Below are positions 1 to 5,646 of a DNA stretch of 10,579 bases, in pieces. The DNA is from DATLZB01 sp035574175. GTDB taxonomy: Bacteria > Pseudomonadota > Alphaproteobacteria > Rhizobiales > Hyphomicrobiaceae. The notes beneath the pieces are model-generated. The model ran no database searches, was not told the DNA's origin, and saw only the letters and a program-made list of their open reading frames with translations. Within the stretch, counting starts at the first letter, position 1. Each line of letters opens with the position of its first letter. Position numbers and translations under genes: made by a program. Where the stretch lies: NCBI GenBank assembly GCA_035574175.1, contig DATLZB010000054.1, forward strand, positions 1 to 10,579. The letters are read 5' to 3'.

Positions 1-609
1 GGTGACGGTGGCCTCGCCAAAGCCCAACAGGCGCACCGCCGTCTCGCCCTCAAGATCGATGGCACGAGCATAGGCGTTGGCGGCGTCGCGGTAGCGGCCG
101 AGGTGCATGTAGACCGGGGCGATCACGTCCCATCCGCGACCGTCACCTGGGCTCTCCCGCAGGCGCGCCTCGACCTCGGCGACGAGTGCCTCCACCTTGG
201 CGGCGGCTGCGTCGGCGCCGGCAAGCCGTTCGCCGGCCGGGGCGCCGGGCAGACCGGGCGAGCCGAGCGCGAGATAGAAGGAAAGCGCCGCGATGGGGAT
301 GCCAGCGGCAATGCCATAGAGAGCAATTTGGGCGCTTCGGTAACGCGCGGGGGCAGGCTCGGCCGTTTGCGCCTGCGCCCGCTCGGCGGCGGCCAGCATC
401 CGGCGCGCGACCTCGATGCGCGCGGCCTCCGCTTCCGTCCCGCTGAGCAGACCGCGCGCCATATCCCGATCGATCTCGCCAAGCTGGTCGCGATAGACCT
501 CGAGATCGGGATCGGACTCGCCAGCGCCGGTGCGCTCGGTAACGAGCGGCCGCGCCAGGGCGAAGATCACCCCGGCGGTCAGAACTGCGCAGAGAATCCA
601 GAACAGCAT
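1..609 (-). CDS. ccmI: Cytochrome c maturation protein CcmI (CycH), 5' part
   Basis: CcmI is the membrane chaperone that holds apocytochrome c for heme ligation in the System I (Ccm) pathway. I translated 203 residues with no stop; the C-terminal part lies beyond the left edge. The protein begins MLFWILCAVLTAGVIFALARP, a first membrane helix (about residues 2-19) typical of the family. The family hallmark follows: VYRDQLGEIDRDMARGLLSG (about 38-57), then AEAARIEVARRML. A second membrane helix (about 100-117, ALYGIAAGIPIAALSFYLAL) follows, and then the start of a TPR-like periplasmic part (WDVIAPVYMHLGRYRDAANA). The start is the ATG at 609; its Shine-Dalgarno is weak (only a GAG about 16 nt upstream). 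In rhizobia it is the first gene of cycHJKL, so the other ccm genes are expected to the left of the window. The identification is strong; the length cannot be judged. Confidence 0.93.
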   Translation of the reverse strand, partial: MLFWILCAVLTAGVIFALARPLVTERTGAGESDPDLEVYRDQLGEIDRDMARGLLSGTEAEAARIEVARRMLAAAERAQAQTAEPAPARYRSAQIALYGIAAGIPIAALSFYLALGSPGLPGAPAGERLAGADAAAAKVEALVAEVEARLRESPGDGRGWDVIAPVYMHLGRYRDAANAYARAIDLEGETAVRLLGFGEATVT

Positions 610-910
610 GATGGGTGCAAGTCTCAGCCGGCAGGCAAGGCATAGGCATGGGGCGCGGCGAGGGCAAGGGCGGGGCGCATTGGGTGACCCCGTGTCGCTC
701 TTTGGCGACCAGCCGCCGGCCCGCTGCTGTCGCAACCACCATCGCTCCCGAACAAATTGGACCGTTCGGCTTGAACATGGTGCAAGACGCCCTAGCTGTG
801 CAGTGTGGGAAGAGCGCGATCGGCCGTGATGACCGACTCCGGGCCCCGAAACAGCGAGCAACCTGGGCTTTGTCGTTGCCGTCGGCGTGCCAACGGAAAG
901 GAGCTCGCCC
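610..910. other. Gap between divergent ccmI and the 911 gene
   Basis: These 301 bases hold no gene I can support; open frames here are GC-rich shadows without recognisable protein. The region must contain the ccmI promoter (minus) and that of the plus-strand gene at 911. The only plus-strand candidate I see is TTGAAC at 771-776 and TAGCTG at 793-798 with a 16-nt spacer, which is weak and unproven. No strong dyad or T-tract terminator was seen. Confidence 0.45.
898..903 (+). promoter_or_regulatory. Shine-Dalgarno for the 911 gene
   Basis: AAGGAG lies 7 nt before the ATG at 911. It is a near-perfect ribosome binding site and decides the start in favour of 911 over the in-frame GTG at 887, whose extra codons would run through the Shine-Dalgarno itself. 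Confidence 0.75.
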
Positions 911-1219
911 ATGAGGCTAACGTCCGCATCAGCCGCGCAGACGATGAGGCAATTCGACGCCCAATTGATCCCGGACGACCACCCGGCCGTGCAGCAGCTT
1001 ACCCAAGTGTTCGGGGATCATACGTTCTTCATCGACGGCGCCGGGCTCCACATCGTGGAGCCGACCAGTCCGACCCAGAGAGCGGCCAACTCGGCAAGCG
1101 TCGTGAAGATCGCGAGCTGGGAGGATGCGGCCCGCACGCGGCTGCGTCCGCACGAGCCGGAACTCACCGACATCGAAGTTCAGCTCGCCGCGGATGAGCC
1201 GGGATCCACCTCCAAGTAG
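911..1219 (+). CDS. Small conserved-looking cytosolic protein, unknown function
   Basis: This is a 102-residue protein with no signal peptide and no membrane helix. The central part (FDAQLIPDDHPAVQQLTQVFGDHTFF, then IDGAGLHIVEP, then VVKIASWEDAARTRL and PHEPELTDIEVQL) reads like a real folded protein. It resembles, from memory only, small uncharacterised proteins of Hyphomicrobiales; I cannot name a family. It is acidic, without cysteines, and ends in a short polar tail (ADEPGSTSK). An excellent Shine-Dalgarno (898-903) supports the ATG at 911. It is transcribed away from ccmI and towards the repeat-bracketed cassette, with a hairpin 34 bp after its stop. No function is assigned. Confidence 0.72.
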   Translation: MRLTSASAAQTMRQFDAQLIPDDHPAVQQLTQVFGDHTFFIDGAGLHIVEPTSPTQRAANSASVVKIASWEDAARTRLRPHEPELTDIEVQLAADEPGSTSK

Positions 1220-1252
1220 TTGCGGAACGCGCCCGTGCCGCAGTGCTGCATC

Positions 1253-1278
1253 GCGGGTGACGCCTGCGCGTCATCCGC
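1253..1278. terminator. Hairpin between convergent genes, probable terminator
   Basis: An 11-bp stem (1253-1263 with 1268-1278, one G-U wobble on the plus strand) closes a 4-base loop CTGC. An outer GCTGC/GCAGC pairing (1245-1249 with 1285-1289) could extend it. It lies 34 bp after the stop of the 911 gene and 15 bp beyond the stop codon (1293-1295, minus) of the orphan EEP 3' end. It could therefore serve both directions. The following T run is only two bases, so Rho-independent activity is uncertain. The position immediately after the orphan 3' end suggests it was the original terminator of the EEP gene before the cassette arrived. Confidence 0.55.
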
Positions 1279-1292
1279 TTCGCCGCAGCGGT

Positions 1293-1355
1293 TCACCTTG
1301 CGCTGCGATAGCGGAAGACGCCGCGCACCGGCTGGTGGTCGGAATAGGCAAAGGC
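1293..1355 (-). pseudogene. Orphan 3' end of the EEP hydrolase gene
   Basis: Read on the minus strand, this fragment encodes AFAYSDHQPVRGVFRYRSAR and a TGA stop. The first 17 residues are identical, base for base, to the end of the EEP gene at 2458-3501, where the protein ends RYRGTR instead. The last four codons including the stop match at 8 of 12 bases, so this is a diverged homologous end rather than chance. Upstream of 1355 the similarity stops abruptly, so there is no coding sequence to attach it to. It is best read as the original 3' end of the EEP gene, cut off when the 1.1-kb cassette was inserted. A local duplication is the alternative. Confidence 0.72.
1305..1355. repeat. 51-bp direct repeat, left copy
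   Basis: All 51 bases are identical and in the same orientation as 2470-2520. The copy runs from GCGATAGCGG to AGGCAAAGGC. At the left end (position 1304 against 2469) the two copies drift apart gradually. At the right end (1356 against 2521) they diverge at once. That asymmetry is what recombination within a shared core followed by slow drift of a replaced gene end would give. Candidate attachment site (attL/attR type). Confidence 0.9.
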
Positions 1356-1357
1356 GT

Positions 1358-1378
1358 GACGTGACAGTTCGTTACGTC
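1358..1378. repeat. Inverted repeat at the cassette's left junction
   Basis: GACGTGAC and GTTACGTC form an 8-bp stem (one G-U on the plus strand) around a 5-base loop. It starts 3 bp inside the cassette, directly next to the 51-bp repeat, and lies downstream of the cassette gene's stop at 1400. It may be a weak terminator for that gene (no T tract follows) or a recombinase-binding arm. The sequence alone does not decide. Confidence 0.4.
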
Positions 1379-1399
1379 CGTTCGACCAGCTTGGACTTT

Positions 1400-2362
1400 T
1401 CACCGCGCAGGAAGTCGCATTACAGCATCGACCAGAGTTGACCGGTCGTTGTCCTTGGCGCCGACGCCTGCACCGGTACTCGGCGGCAGAAATTGCGTCA
1501 AATCCAAAAGGAATCCGCTCGGACGACGAATGATGGTCGTTTCAATCACCTGTTCATTTGTGCCAGCACGGCACGTGGTTACGACCCGCCTCACAACGGA
1601 CCCATCCACAGAGGGGATCGATTGTTTTCCAGACAAGAATTCACCTTTGCATGTTTCGGATAGCTGGCCGATAACGACGGCTGCATAGTCGTCGGCACTT
1701 CTCGTGCCTTGACCACGACTGGCGATAAGCCACCCCCTCGTACCGTCGGCGAGCCTGAAGCGCGCCCCAACGCCGCCCGGTTCCGGAGGCTCCAGAACAT
1801 ATCCGCGGATGTTCGCCGCATTTAGTGCGTTGGCCAGTAGGACGGCTGCCTCGGCCTGGGATAGCGATTGGAAGTTGGGTGTTTGCTGCGTTTGCTCAAA
1901 CCCTCTTACATCACGCGCACACTCAAGCACGGCTGTCATCGCCCTTGCTGTGCCGGTCAGCGCGAAGCTCAAGGTGCCGTGAGGCGTTTGAAGGTCCAGC
2001 CGGTTACCGATCTGGAGGGCCCGGTAGGCATCGACCCCGCTAAGGGGCAATACCGCAATGTCTCTTGCCCAATGCGCGGCTTTGCCGCTCGCAATGATTC
2101 TGCCATCGACATACGCGACGACAGTTGTCGATGCTCCAGTTTTCAGATTCCACGAGCTGTTGGCCAGACCCAAGCCCCAATCATAATTGCGAGTGACGAT
2201 TATGCTGAGCCGGGTCCCGTCTCGGTAATTGGCTCCTGCCATGCAGCCTTGTGGGACGCCGCGCTCAGGGTATCGATTGATTTGCCACCCCACGACATCC
2301 TGTGCTCTGCCTGCTTCAGCGAATAAGAGCAACGTAAGAAACGCTATAAGGAAGGCTTTCAT
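1400..2362 (-). CDS. Exported protein of unknown function, cassette-borne
   Basis: This is a 320-residue protein with a clear signal peptide: MKAFLIAFLTLLLFAEAGRA, with probable cleavage after residue 20 (GRA before QDVV), so it acts in the periplasm or outside. The start at 2362 is chosen because the signal peptide begins there and GGGGAG lies 5 nt upstream. An in-frame start further upstream would bury the signal. The mature part looks like two domains. Residues 21-150 hold WQINRYPE, C40, YRDGTRLSI, DWGLGLANSSWNL, VDGRII and an LTGT..AM...LEC end at C148. Residues 165-318 hold C238 and C264. The four cysteines could pair 40-148 and 238-264. The first domain resembles, in general pattern only, exported IalB-like or hypothetical proteins of alphaproteobacteria; I do not assign a function. 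Its base composition is lower in GC than its neighbours and it is bracketed by the 51-bp repeats, suggesting transfer. Confidence 0.85.
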   Translation of the reverse strand: MKAFLIAFLTLLLFAEAGRAQDVVGWQINRYPERGVPQGCMAGANYRDGTRLSIIVTRNYDWGLGLANSSWNLKTGASTTVVAYVDGRIIASGKAAHWARDIAVLPLSGVDAYRALQIGNRLDLQTPHGTLSFALTGTARAMTAVLECARDVRGFEQTQQTPNFQSLSQAEAAVLLANALNAANIRGYVLEPPEPGGVGARFRLADGTRGWLIASRGQGTRSADDYAAVVIGQLSETCKGEFLSGKQSIPSVDGSVVRRVVTTCRAGTNEQVIETTIIRRPSGFLLDLTQFLPPSTGAGVGAKDNDRSTLVDAVMRLPAR

Positions 2363-2393
2363 GGCACTCCCCAAACCGCAAACAATGTCACGA

Positions 2394-2422
2394 AACATAC
2401 TGTCGAGTGAGTCGGCCCACAA
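2394..2422 (-). promoter_or_regulatory. Possible sigma-70 promoter of the cassette gene
   Basis: On the minus strand TTGTGG (2417-2422) and TATGTT (2394-2399) are separated by 17 bases. They match the consensus at 3/6 and 4/6. The expected transcription start near 2387 leaves about 25 nt of leader containing the GGGGAG before the ATG at 2362. The match is modest, but it sits inside the cassette, so the gene would carry its own promoter. Confidence 0.35.
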
Positions 2423-2457
2423 GATCCGGGCCCTGCTCAAACGTGTTCGGTTCACGC

Positions 2458-3501
2458 TCAGCGTGTGCCGCGATAGCGGAAGACGCCGCGCACCGGCTGG
2501 TGGTCGGAATAGGCAAAGGCAAGGTCGATGCCGCGCACGCTCTCGACCTCGACGTTGGGCGAGACGACAAAGCCGTCGATGACGGTGACGTAGGTCCGTC
2601 CCGGCCGGTAGGGCTCATGCAGAGTGCGCGCTGAGGGCACGGAGGCATCGAACGCCGCGCGCCAGCCCTCCGCCAGCTCGGCAAACGGGAAGTCGTGGAG
2701 CCAGAACAGAAACTTGTCGTCGGTCGCATGCGGGAAGCGCTGTTTGACGAACTCCATGTTCCAGTCGCCGCCAATCACCACCGGGTTGCCCTTGTCGAAC
2801 TCGCGCTGTGCGAAACGCACCACCTCGCGCAGCTGGCGCAGGCGGAGCTCGGCGTCGCGATCGAAGGCGGCCAGGTGCACGTTGACGATGACCCATTCGC
2901 CGGAGGCCTGGGCGATGGGCAGGCGCGCCACATGCATCCTGTATCGGCGCCTGAGCAAACCGGCCAGCCGCTCGCTTTCGAGGGGAAGGGCGACGCGCTC
3001 CGAGGCGCCGATCTTCAAGCGACCGAAGATGGCGGTGCCGTGCGCGAGGCGGAGCGGCGGCGGAAGGAGCCTGGTTAGAACCTCCGGATCGAACACGCTG
3101 GCGCGTCCCGGCAGCGCTCTCTCGATGCCGTCGAGCACGTCCACCCAGTAGTTGAGGGGGCCGGCCCGCGCCACCTCCTGGAACAGGAAGAGGTCGGCGT
3201 CGGTGCGGGCGAGCACGCTGGCGATGCCTGCCAGGTTCTCGCGTACGCCAGCGCGCGAGGGCGGCAGATAATGCCTGCCGCCGTCGGCGACGAAGTCGGA
3301 CTCTGCGCCGAGCCCGGCATAGCCCAGATTCCAGATCAGGACCGAGAGGCTGGCGCCGGCGCGCGGCAGATGCGCGGCGCCGCGCACATCGAGGGGACCG
3401 GAGCCCGGCGTGTAGAAGATGTTCACGATCACGACCAGGCCGGCATAGGCCGCGAGCGCCACGGCTGCCCCGAAGCCGGCCCGCCGCAGCCGCCCTCTCA
3501 C
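2458..3501 (-). CDS. Membrane-anchored endonuclease/exonuclease/phosphatase family protein
   Basis: This is a metal-dependent phosphoesterase of the EEP (DNase I-like) superfamily, 347 residues. A single N-terminal hydrophobic segment (about 11-29, GAAVALAAYAGLVVIVNIF) would anchor it, with the catalytic domain probably outside the cytoplasm. Family motifs appear in order: LIWNLGYAG with N58, DLFLFQEV with E109, NVHLAAF with H209, GGDWNME with D246 and N248, VIDGFVVSP with D309, and SDHQPVRG with D333 and H334. All expected metal and catalytic residues are present, so it should be active. The substrate is unknown; members cut DNA, phospholipids or phosphoinositides. The start is a GTG at 3501 overlapping the TGA of the upstream membrane protein gene (GTGA), so the two are translationally coupled. 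The final 51 coding bases of residues 328-344 are the right-hand direct repeat, and the last residues (GTR) differ from the orphan copy (SAR). Confidence 0.88.
   Translation of the reverse strand: MRGRLRRAGFGAAVALAAYAGLVVIVNIFYTPGSGPLDVRGAAHLPRAGASLSVLIWNLGYAGLGAESDFVADGGRHYLPPSRAGVRENLAGIASVLARTDADLFLFQEVARAGPLNYWVDVLDGIERALPGRASVFDPEVLTRLLPPPLRLAHGTAIFGRLKIGASERVALPLESERLAGLLRRRYRMHVARLPIAQASGEWVIVNVHLAAFDRDAELRLRQLREVVRFAQREFDKGNPVVIGGDWNMEFVKQRFPHATDDKFLFWLHDFPFAELAEGWRAAFDASVPSARTLHEPYRPGRTYVTVIDGFVVSPNVEVESVRGIDLAFAYSDHQPVRGVFRYRGTR
2470..2520. repeat. 51-bp direct repeat, right copy
   Basis: This copy is identical to 1305-1355. It lies inside the EEP gene and encodes residues 328-344, AFAYSDHQPVRGVFRYR, including the conserved SDH catalytic motif. 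A short dyad, CACGC-TCA-GCGTG (2453-2465), centred on the gene's stop codon, sits just beyond it on the cassette side. Confidence 0.9.
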
Positions 3502-5003
3502 CGCCGCTCGCGCCAGCGCCCCTGGATCGACCGATAGGCGACGTAACCCATCCAGACGAAGGCGACGCGATAGAATACGTAGCAGAACACCCCCGAGATC
3601 ATCAGGCGGACGGCATAGCGCAGTTCCGGCCAGCTCAACGGCCACCACTCGACATCGCCCGCTCGAGTGGACGTCTCGCGCTCGCTGAGGCGGTAGTAGG
3701 CGGCAACCCTCGGCGCGCCGTCGCGCTCGGCAAGGGACGCGAGCACGCGCGCCTGTGCGCCCATGGCAGCGGTGCGCAGGATATGCCCGAGCGCGGCGGT
3801 GACGAGCCCCAGCACGATCAGGATGGCGGGGGCGCCGAGCAGCGACTGCGGGTCGGCGAACTGGCCGAAATCGAGGAATTTCTGCAGTGTCTTTTGCAGC
3901 TCGGTGAGCCAGCCCATCAGCTGGATGACGCCGAGACCGGTGAACTTGCCGAAGGTGTCGGGGATGTCGACGAACAGCAAATCGTAGATGGTCTGGTACT
4001 CTGTATTGCGCAAGAACACGTTCTGGATGCGCATGAAAAAGGCCATCATGAAGGCGAAGATGGTGACCAGCACGCACGGCCTGAACACGCCTTCCATCAG
4101 CTCGAAGCCGCGCCGCTTGCGGGCGTCGGCCGAGTTGAGGTTCAGCACCAGCTGGAAGTCGTAGCGCCCGCGATCGAGATGGTAGACGACGATGGTGAGC
4201 GCCAGCACGTAGCCGAAGTAGGAGACGAGCACCGCCGACCAGAAGGCCATCAGGGCGTAGTTGTAAGCGGCGAAGATCTGCGTGAAGAGCAGCGATGGCT
4301 TGTCATGGCCGGGCACCAGCGGCGCCAGCAGCGGCACGCTGCCGAAGGTTGCCGACACCGACCAGTCGTTTTCGTGCGCGTTGGACATGGCGCAGCCGGC
4401 CTCGCGCAACATCTCCAGAAGGGAAGCTGGCACCAGCGCGGTGCGGGCCGGCGAATCGAGCACGGCGCCGAACGCCACGTCGAGGCGCAACGGCCAATAG
4501 ACGACGCACCACCAATCCTTGGCCATGACGGCGAGGATGGTCAGGAACACCGGCAGGGCGATGAGGAAAAAGGTGCGCCAGATGCGCCCGAGCACGGGTC
4601 CGGCATCGGCGATGGGGCCGGACCAGTCGCGCTTGGCGAACATGCCGCCCGCCAGCATGCGGGCAACGACCGCTTCCGTGTTCTGCACCGACTCGAAGGC
4701 AAAAAACAATCCGAACGGCATCAGCAAGAGGAACGTCGGCCACCAGTTCAACGCATGCAGGTAGCCGACGTGCTTGGCGATGCACAGCCCGGCCGCAATC
4801 GCCGCAGCGTCGCAGACGACGGCGCTGCCCTTGGGCATGTAGTAGGCCACGTCGCCGATCGAGGAGTACTGCACGGCGACGGCGAAGGGGAGGAAGCCGG
4901 TGGCGAACGCCAGGATCGCCATGCGGAATGGATTGGTGAGCCAAAAACTGCGGAAAATGCGAACGAGCAGCGGCAGTCTGACCATCCCGTCTGCCCCCCC
5001 CAT
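3498..5003 (-). CDS. Multi-pass membrane protein of unknown function
   Basis: This is a 501-residue integral membrane protein that I do not recognise. About seven hydrophobic segments are visible: roughly 27-45, 86-104, 142-162, 242-274 (long, possibly two), 306-326, 390-410 and 466-488. The loop at about 163-240 has W164/W165, C166, C204 and PLLAPLVPGHDKPS and may face the periplasm. A positively charged stretch ARKRRGF (294-300) and an arginine-rich C-terminus (RWRERR) suggest cytoplasmic sides. The start at 5003 gives the longest frame with AGGGA 11 nt upstream. The ATG at 4985 (MVRLPLL) is an alternative preceded by a G-rich run, and it fits better with the predicted promoter, which leaves only about 12 nt of leader before 5003. 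The gene ends in a GTGA overlap with the EEP hydrolase, so the two products probably work together, for example in envelope lipid or phosphate-ester metabolism. That role is inference only. Confidence 0.85.
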   Translation of the reverse strand: MGGADGMVRLPLLVRIFRSFWLTNPFRMAILAFATGFLPFAVAVQYSSIGDVAYYMPKGSAVVCDAAAIAAGLCIAKHVGYLHALNWWPTFLLLMPFGLFFAFESVQNTEAVVARMLAGGMFAKRDWSGPIADAGPVLGRIWRTFFLIALPVFLTILAVMAKDWWCVVYWPLRLDVAFGAVLDSPARTALVPASLLEMLREAGCAMSNAHENDWSVSATFGSVPLLAPLVPGHDKPSLLFTQIFAAYNYALMAFWSAVLVSYFGYVLALTIVVYHLDRGRYDFQLVLNLNSADARKRRGFELMEGVFRPCVLVTIFAFMMAFFMRIQNVFLRNTEYQTIYDLLFVDIPDTFGKFTGLGVIQLMGWLTELQKTLQKFLDFGQFADPQSLLGAPAILIVLGLVTAALGHILRTAAMGAQARVLASLAERDGAPRVAAYYRLSERETSTRAGDVEWWPLSWPELRYAVRLMISGVFCYVFYRVAFVWMGYVAYRSIQGRWRERR

Positions 5004-5022
5004 GGCCAGCCAAGTCCCTGCG

Positions 5023-5051
5023 CTTATAGCATCAGCGAACGGCGGTTTCGA
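5023..5051 (-). promoter_or_regulatory. Likely sigma-70 promoter of the membrane protein/EEP operon
   Basis: On the minus strand TCGAAA (5046-5051) and TATAAG (5023-5028) are 17 bases apart, matching consensus at 4/6 and 5/6. The start of transcription would fall near 5016. This gives about 31 nt of leader to the ATG at 4985 or about 12 nt to the ATG at 5003. It lies in the 119-bp gap between divergent genes. Confidence 0.5.
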
Positions 5052-5122
5052 GCCGCCCGCTTTGCGTGTAGATTGCGAGCGTCACTTTCTCGCTTGCTGC
5101 CAAGCCAAGGGGATCATCTCTC

Positions 5123-5632
5123 ATGCGATGGCGTGTGGCGCTGGCGCTCGTAGCGCTGGCGGTGATCGGCGCGGGCCGCGCGAGCGCGCAGGAGCCCATG
5201 CGCAAGGACTGCGTCGGCGCGGTCGTGCCGGTGGCCCGGCTCGCTTTCGCCCATGACGAGCACCGGCTCTGGTACCGCCGGTTCTGGACCGGCAAGTGCG
5301 ACGGTCTGTCGACGCTGCCGCCGCCGTTCGGCAACGGCTGCACCGAGAGCGCGCCGGGCTGGAATGAGGTGGTCGGCAACATCCTCGGCGAAGCGCCGCC
5401 GAACCGGGCAGGCGAGCTCGCCGCCAAAATCTGCCGTCTCGGCGAGCTGATCGGCTACGAGTGGGCCAAGGACAACGACAAGCGCTGCATCCACACGACC
5501 GGCGCCAACAGTTTGTCGAGCCTCATGCCCATCCTCAAGGAGAAGGGTGAGGTGTTCGCCCGCCTCGACCGGCTCGAGGCGAAAGCGAAGTCCATGTGCG
5601 CGGCGCTGAAGTCGCCCATCGCCCGGCGCTGA
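5123..5632 (+). CDS. Secreted six-cysteine protein, unknown function
   Basis: This is a 169-residue exported protein. The signal peptide MRWRVALALVALAVIGAGRASA is probably cut after residue 22 (ASA before QEP). The mature chain has exactly six cysteines (30, 59, 73, 104, 122, 159), an even number compatible with three disulfides in the periplasm. It is rich in tryptophan and aromatic residues (HRLWYRRFW at about 47-55). The C-terminal part (131-160) is predicted helical and charged. AAGGGG lies about 11 nt before the ATG. It is divergent from the membrane protein/EEP operon (119 bp) and convergent with the lipoprotein gene (14 bp apart). I recognise no family. Confidence 0.78.
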   Translation: MRWRVALALVALAVIGAGRASAQEPMRKDCVGAVVPVARLAFAHDEHRLWYRRFWTGKCDGLSTLPPPFGNGCTESAPGWNEVVGNILGEAPPNRAGELAAKICRLGELIGYEWAKDNDKRCIHTTGANSLSSLMPILKEKGEVFARLDRLEAKAKSMCAALKSPIARR

Positions 5633-5646
5633 GCGAGGAGATCAAC

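Larger units (their letters stand above)
1305..2520. mobile_element. Candidate small integrated cassette at the EEP gene 3' end
   Basis: The segment between the 51-bp direct repeats (1356-2469, 1114 bp) carries a single gene (1400-2362) and a possible promoter of its own. Lines I counted inside it are 45-55% GC (1621-1680: 27/60; 2341-2400: 28/60; 2041-2100: 33/60), against 42/60 at 3301-3360. One repeat copy completes the EEP gene while the other is an orphan second end of the same gene. This is the geometry left by site-specific integrases that enter the 3' ends of genes and restore them. There is no recombinase, transposase or terminal inverted repeat inside, so if it is an element it is non-autonomous or a deletion remnant. 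Duplication by homologous recombination with a related strain's locus is the main alternative. Confidence 0.45.

Noticed and set aside
143..778. A 211-codon minus-strand open frame overlapping ccmI
   Set aside because: It is in another frame than the clearly recognisable CcmI sequence, and its product is Arg/Ala-rich without features.
1305..2520. Reading the cassette as an insertion sequence
   Set aside because: There is no transposase frame, no terminal inverted repeats at the ends, and a 51-bp duplication is far longer than the few bases left by transposases.
3502..4077. Upstream extension of the EEP hydrolase frame to an ATG at 4077
   Set aside because: These 192 codons lie out of frame inside the membrane protein gene and are Arg/His/Pro-rich nonsense. 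The GTG at 3501 overlapping the TGA, followed by a membrane anchor, is the better start.
3783..5153. A 456-codon open frame on the plus strand opposite the membrane protein gene
   Set aside because: It is antisense to a convincing membrane protein. Its product is a low-complexity mix of Glu, Gln, His and Gly without domains, as third-position GC on the other strand produces, and it lacks a good ribosome binding site.
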